Shown in pieces: positions 31,541-41,800 of a stretch of 64,000 nucleotides of DNA. The stretch comes from Diphasiastrum complanatum. Lineage: Eukaryota; Streptophyta; Lycopodiopsida; Lycopodiales; Lycopodiaceae. The notes beneath the pieces are model-generated. The model was not told the origin of the DNA. It was given only the letters and a program-made list of their open reading frames with translations, and made no database searches. The DNA lies in NCBI GenBank assembly GCA_029204225.1, contig CM055106.1, positions 25,691,368 through 25,755,367 on the forward strand, written 5' to 3'. The translations under genes and the position numbers were made by a program. The stretch's first letter is position 1, and each line of letters opens with the position of its first letter.

Positions 31541-32137
31541 ATTAGGCGGCCAAATGTGCAGGTTTTGCCAGATTTAGAAGAGATTTGTGGGCGAGTTTGC
31601 TTTTGTAGCATTCCAATCAAGTTTCTAGCTAAAAATCTTGTTGATTTATGTGTAGAAATTGGATCTTTGTGATCAAAACATCATTTGTATGCATTTCAAT
31701 TGAAGTAGGGCGAATTCCCTCTGTACTTATCAGAATAAGGAGACAAAATTTGTTTTGGAAAGAGGGAGATGCAAGATCCAACAAGATCCTATTAGTTTTC
31801 CATTCTAGCATATAGTTTTTTGATTCAATTTCTTGCTTCTTCATGTCAAAAACTTCAAAATTGATGTAACCCTCTGATTTTCAGTTTGCTGAATGATTCA
31901 AGAGTGTATTTCAATCTTAGGAGTGAGGGAAAAGCAAGTATATTGAGGTTTGGTCTTGGTTTGATCAAGAAATCATAAAACTAGTGGCTAAAATTGAGGA
32001 AAAAGTGAGGAAAAGAGAGAAAAAGTAAGGTTTTAGGTTCCAAATCTTTGTGATTTCTTCTTGTGTTTCATTTGTTGATTCAAGAGAGTGCTTAGTGCAT
32101 TGGAACAGGTCAAAGATCAGAGATCAATCATTGCAAC
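31541..32137 (+). other. Untranslated leader of element C
   Basis: About 600 bases between primer site and gag ATG without a good ORF. The last part matches the leader scrap at about 6790-6870. Confidence 0.75.
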
Positions 32138-35100
32138 ATGGCTACAAATGGAGGCTACATGTTGGAAAGCAATGATAGGCTTACCTCCCTCAACTATTCT
32201 ACTTGGAAAGTAAGGATGGAGTCTTTGCTTGAGATGAATGAGTTGATGGATATTGTTGTAGGTGTGGAGGAGAGACCTTTGGCACCTCAAGAACAATTGA
32301 GGTATGACAAGAGGGCAAAGAAAGCCCTTCACATGATCAAGATGAATGTGACAAATGAGCTTATCAAAGAGGTTGGTAAGTGCACATCATCTAGTGAAGC
32401 TTGGGAAGCCTTGAAGAAGGTTTATGAATCCAAGTCTACTTCTAGAGTGTTGACTTTAAGAAGGCAAATCTTTTCTTGTATGCAAAAGAAGAGTGAGAGT
32501 GGACATGCTTTTGTTTTGAGAGTTAAAGCATTGAATGATGAGTTAGCATGCATTAATGATGGCATAAATAATGAGGAGCTTGTTCAAGTGATTCTCAATG
32601 GCTTGTTGGATGATCATGCTAATCTTGTTCAAAGTTATGCTATCCAAAAATGTTTACCAAGTGTTGGAGACTTGCAAGAGGTCTTGTTGGCTGAAGAATT
32701 CAGGTTGCAAGCAAGAGTGGGAGCATCTTCTACATCTCAAGGAGGAGAAGAGGAGGCAATGTTCTCTAAAGGCAAGTTCAAGGGCAAAGGTAAAAGCAAT
32801 TGGTCTAAAGGGCAAGACCAAGGTGAGCACTCTACTTTTGGCAAAAAGAAGGATAGATCTAAGCTAAAATGTTTCTATTGTGGAGTCAAAGGGCATTTTG
32901 CTAGTGATTGTTTTAAGAAAAAGAGGGATCAAGGGGAAAAGCAAACCAATCTAACTATTGATGAGGGTGGGGATGAGCTTCTTTCAAATGATGCTTTTGT
33001 TATGTCATCTTGCTTGTTGGCTAATCATGGAGACATTGATCCTTGGTGGATTGATAGTGGAGCCACTTCTCATATGACATATCATAAAGAGTATTTTTCA
33101 TCTTTAATGGCATTTGATGGTGATAGGAAGGTAATCTATACCGCAAATGATGGTGAGTGTGCAATCAAGGGGATTGGCACAATTCCTATTTCACTTTCTA
33201 CAAATAGGAATATAGAATTGAAAGATGTTTTGCTCATTCCATCCATTACCAAGAACTTACTTAGTGTAAGCCAAATGCTTGACAAAGGATTCAAAGTTGA
33301 GTTTGATGGTGATGCTTGCTTGATCAAAAAGGGGTGTAGTATCATTACAAAAGGGAAAAGGCAAGGGAAATTGTTCAAGCTTGATGCATGTGTTGTTGCT
33401 AACCAAGTTGGATGCATGGCAAATGAACAAATGTCAATTCAAGAGGTATGGCATAAAAGGATGGGACATCTCAACTACAAGGCCTTGGAGGTAATAGCCA
33501 AAAAGGAGGTAGTAAGGGGACTTCCCAAGTCTCTTACTTGCTTGAATCATGTTTGTGAAGAATGTGCTTTGTCTAAATCACATAGATTGCCATATACTAG
33601 ATCTATATCTAGATCTAAGATGCCTTTTTCTCTCTTGCATTCGGATATTCATGGTGTTACTACAATTAGCAATGGAGGTGCTAAGATGTATGTAACTTTC
33701 ATTGATGATTTTAGTAGATTTTGTTGGGTTTATCTACTAAAGAGCAAGGATGAGGTGTTTGATGTGTTTGTCAAGTTCAAAGTTGCTATTGAGACTCAAT
33801 TTACAACCAAAATCAAATGCTTGAGGAGCGACAATGGTGGTGAATACATTTCTAACAAATTCAAAGCCTTTTGCGATGAGCATGGGATCAAGAGGGAGTA
33901 CACATGTCCAAGAACACCACAACAAAATGGAGTGGCCGAGAGGAAGAATAGAACCTTGTGTGAGAGTGCAAAGGCAATGAGATTGAATGCTAATCTTCCT
34001 AAACCTTTTTGGAGTGATGCTTTGTTGTGTGCAAATTTCCTATGCAATAGATGGCCAAGTGTTGTATTGGAAGGAAAAACCCCTTTTGAAGCTTTGTTTG
34101 GTATGAAGCCTAATGTCAAGTTTCTAAGAACTTTTGGATGCATTTGCTACTTCAACATTACTCTTGATGATAGAACTAAGGAGGATCCATCTTCAAGAAA
34201 GGGCATTTTTGTTGGTTATAGTGAAGTAAGCAAAGCATATAGGATTTATGTTCCTTCAATCAAGAAAGTGTTCACAAGTAGGGATGTCATTTTTGATGAA
34301 AGTAACATTCCAAAAGTTGTTTCAAGTGATGATGGTGTTGTTGCAACTAATGTGCTTGATGACAATGGAGTTGATGACACATTGGATGTGGATGTTGAAG
34401 AAGCCTCTTCAAGTCAAATTCCAAGGAGAACTCCAAGGCATAAAGTGAAACCCTCAAGGCTCACTTATGATGGCAAAGGTAAGCAAGTGGTGGATGGATC
34501 CAACTATGCTTTCCTAACTTCTTTTGATGTACCTTCATGTGTAGATGAAGCAAGGCAAAAAGAGGAATGGATCCAAGCAATGGATCTTGAGTTTGAAGCA
34601 CTTATGAAGAACAACACATGGAGATTGGTGGAGCTTCCAAAGGGCAAAAGTGCAATTGGATGCAAATGGATCTTCAAGGTAAAGACAAATCAAGATGGAT
34701 CTATCAACAAGTTGAAGGCAAGGTTGGTGGCTAAAGGTTATGCTCAAGAGCATGGCATTGACTATGAGGAAACCTTTGCACCCGTGGCAAAGATGGTGAG
34801 CATAAGAGTAATCATTTCCCTTGCAACTCTTTATGGATGGGATCTTTGGCAATTAGACATTTCTAATGCTTTCTTGAATGGTGATCTTGAAGAGGAAGTC
34901 TACATGGAGCAACCCGAGAGCTATGTTTCTCATAGCAAGCCTAATCATGTGTGTTTTCTACAAAAAAGTTTGTATGGTCTTAAGCAAGCACCAAGGAGTT
35001 GGTATGCTAGGCTTAACTCTTTTCTACTTTCTCAAAACTTCACTATGAGTGAGTATGATCATTCACTTTACTTTAGAATTAGTGCTAATGATGTTACAAT

Positions 35101-35494
35101 CCTTCTAATTTATGTGGATGACATTATTTTAAGTGGAGGGAACAAGGAAGATATAGAAGATATCAAGAAAGCACTAAAAAAGGAATTTGAAGTGCATGAT
35201 CTTGGTCTTTTGAGCTATATCTTAGGAATAGAAGTAATTAGAACTTCTCAAATCACTTTTATTTCACAAGAGAAGTATGCTATTTCTATTCTCAATAGAT
35301 TTCATATGGTAGATGCAAATCCTATTGATACACCTATGGAATCACATGTAAAGCTAACTATAAGAGGTAATGAAAGATCCTTCGAGGACATTACTCTCTA
35401 TAGGAAGCTAATAGGTTCTCTTATATATCTAACCATCACAAGACCTGATTTATCTTATTGTGTGAAAAATTGTCAACTAGTAGTATTTTCCTAA
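32138..35494 (+). CDS. Copia Gag-Pol polyprotein of element C, RNase H missing
   Basis: One uninterrupted frame of 1,118 codons from ATG at 32138. Domains: Gag (YSTWKVRMESLLEMNELMD, ELVQVILNGLLDDHANL); zinc knuckle CFYCGVKGHFASDC (about residues 245-258); protease WWIDSGATSHMT (about 305); integrase HHCC (WHKRMGHLNY...CEECALSKSH) and DDE (HSDIHG, SDNGGEY, NGVAERKNR); RT with QLDISNAFLNGDLEEEVY and YVDDIILSG (about residue 995). It ends at TRPDLSYCV, after which the last ten codons are read from the 3' LTR. RNase H catalytic motifs are absent, so the element could move only with an enzyme supplied by a related copy. All visible catalytic residues are kept, as expected for a young insertion. 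Confidence 0.93.
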   Translation: MATNGGYMLESNDRLTSLNYSTWKVRMESLLEMNELMDIVVGVEERPLAPQEQLRYDKRAKKALHMIKMNVTNELIKEVGKCTSSSEAWEALKKVYESKSTSRVLTLRRQIFSCMQKKSESGHAFVLRVKALNDELACINDGINNEELVQVILNGLLDDHANLVQSYAIQKCLPSVGDLQEVLLAEEFRLQARVGASSTSQGGEEEAMFSKGKFKGKGKSNWSKGQDQGEHSTFGKKKDRSKLKCFYCGVKGHFASDCFKKKRDQGEKQTNLTIDEGGDELLSNDAFVMSSCLLANHGDIDPWWIDSGATSHMTYHKEYFSSLMAFDGDRKVIYTANDGECAIKGIGTIPISLSTNRNIELKDVLLIPSITKNLLSVSQMLDKGFKVEFDGDACLIKKGCSIITKGKRQGKLFKLDACVVANQVGCMANEQMSIQEVWHKRMGHLNYKALEVIAKKEVVRGLPKSLTCLNHVCEECALSKSHRLPYTRSISRSKMPFSLLHSDIHGVTTISNGGAKMYVTFIDDFSRFCWVYLLKSKDEVFDVFVKFKVAIETQFTTKIKCLRSDNGGEYISNKFKAFCDEHGIKREYTCPRTPQQNGVAERKNRTLCESAKAMRLNANLPKPFWSDALLCANFLCNRWPSVVLEGKTPFEALFGMKPNVKFLRTFGCICYFNITLDDRTKEDPSSRKGIFVGYSEVSKAYRIYVPSIKKVFTSRDVIFDESNIPKVVSSDDGVVATNVLDDNGVDDTLDVDVEEASSSQIPRRTPRHKVKPSRLTYDGKGKQVVDGSNYAFLTSFDVPSCVDEARQKEEWIQAMDLEFEALMKNNTWRLVELPKGKSAIGCKWIFKVKTNQDGSINKLKARLVAKGYAQEHGIDYEETFAPVAKMVSIRVIISLATLYGWDLWQLDISNAFLNGDLEEEVYMEQPESYVSHSKPNHVCFLQKSLYGLKQAPRSWYARLNSFLLSQNFTMSEYDHSLYFRISANDVTILLIYVDDIILSGGNKEDIEDIKKALKKEFEVHDLGLLSYILGIEVIRTSQITFISQEKYAISILNRFHMVDANPIDTPMESHVKLTIRGNERSFEDITLYRKLIGSLIYLTITRPDLSYCVKNCQLVVFS

Positions 35495-36113
35495 CTTGAG
35501 ATTTTGTAGGCCTATGGCCAAATAAAAGTTAGAGATAGGTTCATACATGTATGTAGAGGCCCAAAGTATGTGTACACTACTTTTGAGGTCACATTAATTA
35601 GAGGAGGTCGAGTGTGGAGCTCTTCTATTGGCTCATAATTTGGTGCATTCCTATTTGACCAAATTTCTAGGTATATGGGTGAATCCTATTGGACCCCAAT
35701 TTTAGCCTATCATAAGACAAGTGGCCAAGAGGCACTATGGCTGCTATAAATAGCCATCTCCACGAGTATGTACACATCTCATTTTCATTCTATTGAATGA
35801 ATGTTATGCTCTTTGAAGATCCATCTTCTTCTCTCTCACTTTTTTGTTCATATCTTGCATTCTAGCCACTAGAATTGTGATTTCTTTGTTGCTATGGCTT
35901 CACACGTGTGAAATGCAGGTTGTAGGCTCTGAAGTACGGACAGGGACAGCAAGTTTCTGTTTGTGGAAGCTTATGATCAGATCTTGATGTTTAGTTGATG
36001 TTTAGTATGCTTAACATCACAATTTCTATCATTTTTTCAATCTAGATGTGCATAACTTCCATGGCCAAGATCTTTATGAAACTTTAGCATCTTTTGGATC
36101 TGAGTTTTTCACA
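35461..36113 (+). repeat. 3' LTR of element C
   Basis: 653 bp and identical by eye to the 5' LTR. Its first bases overlap the end of the gag-pol frame, and no polypurine tract precedes it. Confidence 0.92.
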
Positions 36114-36515
36114 GATCTATGGTAGATGAATTAGTTCAATTAAGTGGACTTTCCATGCAACTTCACTGTAGGGATTCGAGTCTCTCTCATGTAGGAAAAG
36201 CTGGGCATGTTTTTCCACATTGTGATTATTGAGATTTTGGTGTTTGGACTCATTCTCTCTCTACCCGAGTTTTCTATGCTTGATTTTCTCTCTCTACCCG
36301 AGAGCAGCCTCTTTTTCCCATACTGAACACTTAGAATTATTTTTGACATTCATTTCTCATAGTTATTTTTGACATTCATTTCTCATAGTGAGGAGTTCTA
36401 TTTTTTCATCTGATGTATGCCATTGTGCTCTTGCCTTAGATTTTTCAAGCATATTGTTCTTTGATCAATCTTGTGCAATCAGAACACCTCAGTAAGATCA
36501 TGTAGGGTGTGTGGT
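36114..36515 (+). repeat. 3' LTR of element B, part 2
   Basis: Resumes with the duplicated GATC and follows the 5' LTR of element B to about 36515 (GTGTGTGGT), losing the last 30 or so bases. It has a local duplication of about 26 bp around 36335-36390 (TTATTTTTGACATTCATTTC twice) that the 5' LTR lacks. Confidence 0.82.
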
Positions 36516-37082
36516 AAATTTTGATTCGATAAATTTTGATTTTTTTTTTTTTTTTACTTTGGTACCTGCAAAATGCCCATATAGAATGATGAATTTATGT
36601 TTTTCATATGCAACATTATAAGGCATTTAAAAAAAAATTTGACAACATGCTTGAATTGCGTTTTTTTTTTTGCTGAACTAAATATTCTATTTAGAAATTA
36701 CTTTATCTTGAATCATGTCCTTTCAATTGTTTAATTATATTTTCATGTAATCACAACGAACAATTTTTTGAAAATATAAAAACTTCTATTTTATTTAAGC
36801 ATACTAGACATATCAATTGTAGGTGATAGCATTCACGTCAACACAAGCATAACTTATTTCTAGACATTATAAAATGTTAACATAGATCCATCCAAATAAC
36901 ATTTGAACAAATAAACAAATATATGTTGTTCAAAAAACTTATATCATAGTGCAAACTATTTTGGTTAAATATTCATGACTATCTAAATTGTAAGAAATGT
37001 AAAAGCGATCAATAGAAGTTATACAACAAGTATTTTCTTTATGTGAATGTCATGTACCAAAACAGTAAAACAAATCAATTAA
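36516..37082. other. AT-rich stretch with homopolymer runs
   Basis: No gene. A run of 16 or so T residues lies at about 36540-36556, preceded by a doubled GATAAATTTTGATT-like unit. It lies downstream of the phosphatase-like fragment and may hold that gene's former 3' region. Confidence 0.45.
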
Positions 37083-38042
37083 TTAATATAGTATTGCTCT
37101 TTCTTGCTTGGCTCTATCCACCAAATTTATTATGTTCGCTCTCATTGCATGTTCACCAAAGTTATCTTGTTGTAGCCCAAGATGTAAACAAATAGCAAAT
37201 ACAGCTCCCCTTGAAAGCTTCCATGGCTTAGGTTTCTGCATAAGAGCATAAAAAAGCTCCACTTGTTCTAATTCCAACTCCTCGTATAGTGAAGTCTGCT
37301 TTTGAGCCATTCCAGTAGCCATTCCTCCAACCGGATGCAGTTTTTGTTCCTTGGTAGATTTTTTTGATTTCCAGGAGTCCCAAGGAACTTTTATCACTTC
37401 TCTAAGCATATTGTAGTACAAGTGACTAGTAGTAGCCGCTTCTTGTCCAATGAAATGTGACTTTACATAGCTCTCAATGTCTGGAGCTTCTTTCATTTGT
37501 TCTAAGTATGGCCACAGGACATCATTAAGATAGTTGTTGTCAGAAAACAAAGTATATGTATCTGGAAATATACAATTCAATGGACTGTTCATGCATGATT
37601 TGTATGGTGAATAATCTATAAGCACTGTGTTGTGTTTGTTGAGTCTAGGATAAAAATGACGCCATATATAGCATAAGGGTTTGAAATTAGCAGCTACAAA
37701 AGTCTTCTTGGGAAACATTATACTTGAGTGTTGGTAGCAATTTTCTAGGCTCCACAACATAAAAAATGGAAGCTTTTGACATGCCTCCCTTTCCATGAAA
37801 GAGCATATACTACGCACGGTTTTATAGTCCATAGAGGACCAAATGCCAATCTTAAATTTTGACAAAATATTTTTAAGAAATTCCAACCACCCATGGCACT
37901 CAGTTCCGATCAGTGGGCAACGTCGAGTGGAACCTATGGGGACAGACGAGACATTGAATGGTACCGTGCAGACAAGATAATGTGAAGCTTGAAGTGAATT
38001 GTTGTGTTCTTTTTGTGGCTTGGCTGGCTGAGTGCCTAGCTT
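37083..38042 (-). pseudogene. FCP1/NIF-type (HAD) phosphatase-like gene fragment
   Basis: An open minus-strand frame of about 315 codons runs from a stop at 38043-38045 to the TAA near 37083. It matches the C-terminal two thirds of plant NLI-interacting-factor (FCP1-homology) phosphatases: FLKNILSKFKIGIWSSMDY, LPFFMLWSLENCYQ, NTVLIDYSPYK, NCIFPDTYTL, then a WPYLEQMKEAPDIESYV helix and a Lys-rich tail. In the family this domain opens with DxDxT, which supplies the nucleophile; that exon is not present. The usual DDSPYK (or DNSP) is DYSPYK here, a change at a conserved acidic/Asn position. The MULE relic lies just upstream. It is probably a dead or captured gene fragment. Confidence 0.65.
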
Positions 38043-38216
38043 CTACGATTTTTCCATTAGCCCCCATTCATGGTTTAGTCACGTGGATACACTGTGAAGT
38101 TGGTTGATCTGACAGGCGAGGTGTGTGAACACCTGGCCAACATTGATAAAATCAAACCTTATTATGTCTGTATTTACTTGTATAGTGCATAATGTTGTTG
38201 TGTTTTATTTTCAAGA

Positions 38217-38773
38217 TTGAAACAGAAAACGAAAATAGAAAAAGAGAAAACAACCGAGATACTGATGAATGAAAGGAAGGAAACAAGCAGAGCGATGTAT
38301 GGCGAACAAAGTCAGAACAGTACAAAAATAGACGAATGGGGTCCTGGATTATCTATACCTTTGGCAGAGATCATTATACAAACCAGGGTAAGAAGCTTCA
38401 CTTGGGACACGGGATCCACAGATGCTAGGATAGATTCAAAATTGATGTGGGAATGGGACAATGAGGAAGACTTGTCCTGTTTAGCTTTTATATGGGGACT
38501 TTAGTGGAAAGAGTTTTGATAGATTGTGAGTACGACAGCCCTTGTCGATCTCACTATGAAAATAACAGTATTTACTTTGGTATAGACATCGTAGATGACA
38601 GGATCTTGGATGATGTTTCAAAAGTAGTCCCTATCAAGACAATCTACTTTTACTTCAAGCCGGCCAAGCAAAGTGTACCTAGAAGATTGCGACACAAGAT
38701 CACTATCTTTATGGGTGGTCTAGACTGGGGTACAAATGTTGTCACCTACCCACCTCATCGGATAAACATCTAG
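38217..38773 (+). pseudogene. Unrecognised ORF pair joined by a frameshift
   Basis: ORF 38217-38504 (first ATG about 38265) and ORF 38492-38773 overlap by 13 bases in different frames and together would give about 170-180 residues. The first holds SIPLAEIIIQTRVRSFTWDT, the second SIYFGIDIVDDRILDD, TIYFYFKPAKQSVPRR and TIFMGGLDWGTNVVTYPP. Both frames look protein-like (mixed hydrophobic and charged, few repeats), unlike shadow ORFs. I do not recognise the family. It lies between the phosphatase fragment and the MULE relic, and no homologous copy is seen elsewhere in the window. Confidence 0.4.
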
Positions 38774-38851
38774 GGGGTAGACAAGTTGTAGATATGGAGA
38801 AATTTTTGCCATCTTCTCAAGGGTGTGAATTTTTGGCGATCTTTTTGGTGT

Positions 38852-41800
38852 GTGAAGCAACAAGTATGGCTAGGCTTAGGAATCATTGCTTGTCTATGAA
38901 GTTGCTTATGTTGCTACCTCCAAACCTACTGAAAATAAACTGCAGAAACATTCATGGACCCAATAGATCAACCTAAGATATCCTTTTACATTTGTGCAAA
39001 GGAAATGATGTTAGACAATACAAAACAACTATGTAATAGGAAAAAAGTAGAATTCAGTATGATCTAAAACTTTAAATTCAAGGAATCATAAGGACATCAA
39101 ATATACTGGTTTAGAGACTGCGCAAGATAAACAATAAAAATAAAGGTGGTGAACATTAATATGCCTAATAACAAAGTTATTTTTCTGAATTTTGGCCCAT
39201 GTCACCAGTAACAACCCTTTTTTTTCATCATTTCATACCATGTCATATGATGCTTTTCACATAAGCTGTCATGAGCTTTTTCACATAAGCAATGGGAAAC
39301 ATATGATTATGCAAAACACCACAACAACAAAACAACAGACCATTGTCCTGTTTATGGGTACGTTCTCCCATGAGTAAGTGCTTGGAAGACCTCTGTTTCA
39401 CTCAAAGTGGCTTGATGAATAAACATGTTGCTTAGCTGATCAAAGCCCAAAATTCTTAAAAATATGAAATATATATGCTTGCAAGCCGTATATGGCTTTC
39501 TCTCAACCAGCCTTTTTGGGAAGCCTGGACAAGTGCATGAGGGATTGATATTTATATGGACATCATAACGAAGTCCTGCTTGCAGAGAAGATTCAGTCTC
39601 AATTTTAAAAATCTCGTGCTGTGACTCTTTAACTACCTTCTCTATCAACACAAAAGCACTCATGGTCAGGGCTTTCTCTATACGTGCTTGTGCTATTTTT
39701 GATACTTTTGTCCTATGCCTTGGTCACTTGTAATCATAAGTTTTGAAATTTTCTACTCTACTAGGACCAGCCGCTTGTTTGGGGCCAGAAACACCAGCAG
39801 CACGATTTACACTAACAGACTTCACTTCCAATTGAAATCCTGCAGCAGTCAGCATGTCCACCTCTGATTGCACTAACTTTGTTCCTTCAGAGACAAGCCA
39901 TATGCTTGGTAGTTTTGCTGGTGTTGGATTAATGCTCTTGTCTAGGTTCCAAGAATGGGTGCAATCAGTATTACAAAACCAGATCATTTGTTGGGACTTC
40001 CTATTTGGATGGCTTCGTGTTGAGAAAAACCATGGCACGGGAGTACCTTTTGATGAATTGTTTATTGCACGATTACATTTTCCACTTTTGGATATCCAGC
40101 TGAGACACTTCACACGACTACCAATGTTAGTCCTCCTTATTTCCCAAAAGATGTCCTGTAGTTTATGTTCCACCACCACTTGCTTATCTTGGACCACGGA
40201 GTCACCTTCTTGTGGGGTAACCCTTGAAGTCGATGGTGCCTCTATACCTTGCCCATATACACTTCCCTCTGCTTGAAATATAATTTTTTTGGGACGGCCC
40301 CGCTCCTTGCGTTCCTTGGTAACATGAACAAATTCAGGTCTGTGACTACTATCATCCTCTACATCCACAACTAGGGAAGGCCTCCTCTTCTGTCGCATGG
40401 TCTCTCTCTCACCCTCTAAATTGACCCTATTGTGATACATTAGAGTGCCAGTGACAACCTGTTGAACTGCTTGTGCTACTGTTGTAGGCTTGAATGGATG
40501 CTTTGATAAGCTTCTATCAATTAAATTCTTCAAGCTTGGTCTAGCTCCCAAATGTTTTCCCATAATATATGCATGTTGTTTTGCACTTTGCAAAAGAGCA
40601 TTTGCCATATCAGAGATAGCTGCATCGTACAAGGAAATTTTATCTTTCTGCCCCTCTCCAGCAAGCTAGCTACCATGTTTGAATTCCGATAAATTGGTTC
40701 GTGGAGTATTTGTTGCGGCATTACTATCCAACACCTATCAAATGTAAACACAAATATTTTAGAACTGATCATAAAAAATGGTTTATAGTTATCAATTTGA
40801 ATTTGTGGTGAGAATACATTAAAATTTGTGGTCTTGCATTATATAAACAACTTATTGCTGCCATGAAATTGCCCCCATGAGCAATTCTGACATTCCACTA
40901 CTATCCAAAGTTGGGACATCACACTCCTTCACTTTTGCTATCTGCCACCACTGCCTAATCAACCTGTAGTGTTCCAATGCTTCGTCCCTGGTTGTGGAAG
41001 TCCTCCAATTTTCACATAATAACTTGTGTTGAGCCTGTTGATCCTTTGGGGCTTTGGTGTGTCTCACAAGGCTTTGTTCCCAATGAAATAGGCATGACCT
41101 TTCACGACCACTCATGAAATTATCTGTGCCCCCTTTATACACTGTTCGAACTGCCCTCCAATTCGCGTGGGCCTCATCTGCCATGAATCCATGAAAGTCA
41201 GCATGGTCATGACCAGAATGCTTTATGACTATGTTGAGCATCTCCTAGAATAGAATTTGTGCCTCAATATCCTCTTCCTTCATCTCACACGTGGCTATGC
41301 TCAACAGCTCTTGTAGATTGAACCAAAACAATCAAGAGCATGTTCTTAAGTTTTTCTTCAAATTGGAAAAGATTTGTCTAACTCTGTTGAAACATAAAAG
41401 AGATACCTTGGGTCGTAGACGTGGCATGCCATTGTTGACCTTCCAATTACTCTTCTGGTGTGATCAAATTGAACCCAAGCATACTTAAGGTCTCCATTGT
41501 TTGTTCGTCGCATTCAATTTACTAGATCCACTCCTGAAGCAGGTCCCTTCGTTGACATTTGGAAAACAAAGCAACGGTCTTCTAAAGAACCCTGTCCTGG
41601 GAATCTGCTACCATGAAAGAAGTCATACGTTGAGCTCTTCTTTAGGTGTAGAAGACTGTCCAAACCATCTCCTAAAGGCATGACTATGTTCTTCGCCTTG
41701 GAAACCATCCGACGTAATATGACACATATACAACATAGATTAGAACTTGTTTTAGGGTTCCAAAAAAGAAATTCTAAAAAAGAGCTTTGATTTATTAATG

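Larger units (their letters stand above)
30876..36113 (+). mobile_element. Young Ty1/copia element C (5,238 bp) lacking RNase H end
   Basis: The 653-bp LTRs (30876-31528 and 35461-36113, TGTGAAAAATTG...GTTTTTCACA) look identical base for base. A primer site follows the 5' LTR, and gag-pol is one open frame. The 3' LTR begins directly after RT-RNase H boundary codons: about 150 residues of RNase H and the polypurine tract are absent. A GATC duplication flanks the element. It is inserted in the 3' LTR of element B. Identical LTRs mean a recent insertion, so the deletion must be equally recent or have arisen before integration. Confidence 0.92.
27579..36515 (+). mobile_element. Defective copia element B, 3' LTR split by element C
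   Basis: Truncated 5' LTR, primer site (28124), internal remnant (28136-30537), polypurine tract (30538-30546), then a 3' LTR that starts at 30547, is interrupted at 30875 by a 5.2-kb copia insertion, resumes at 36114 and fades out at about 36515. Gag, protease and the first half of integrase are deleted: the leader runs almost directly into the integrase DDE Glu region. Element B is older than C, with LTR copies differing at several sites and a broken frame. Confidence 0.88.

Noticed and set aside
30876-36113. Element C as a complete autonomous copia
   Set aside because: RNase H motifs and the polypurine tract are absent before the 3' LTR.
38217-38773. Possible endogenous viral gene
   Set aside because: I could not match any motif of known plant virus proteins, so no viral call is made.
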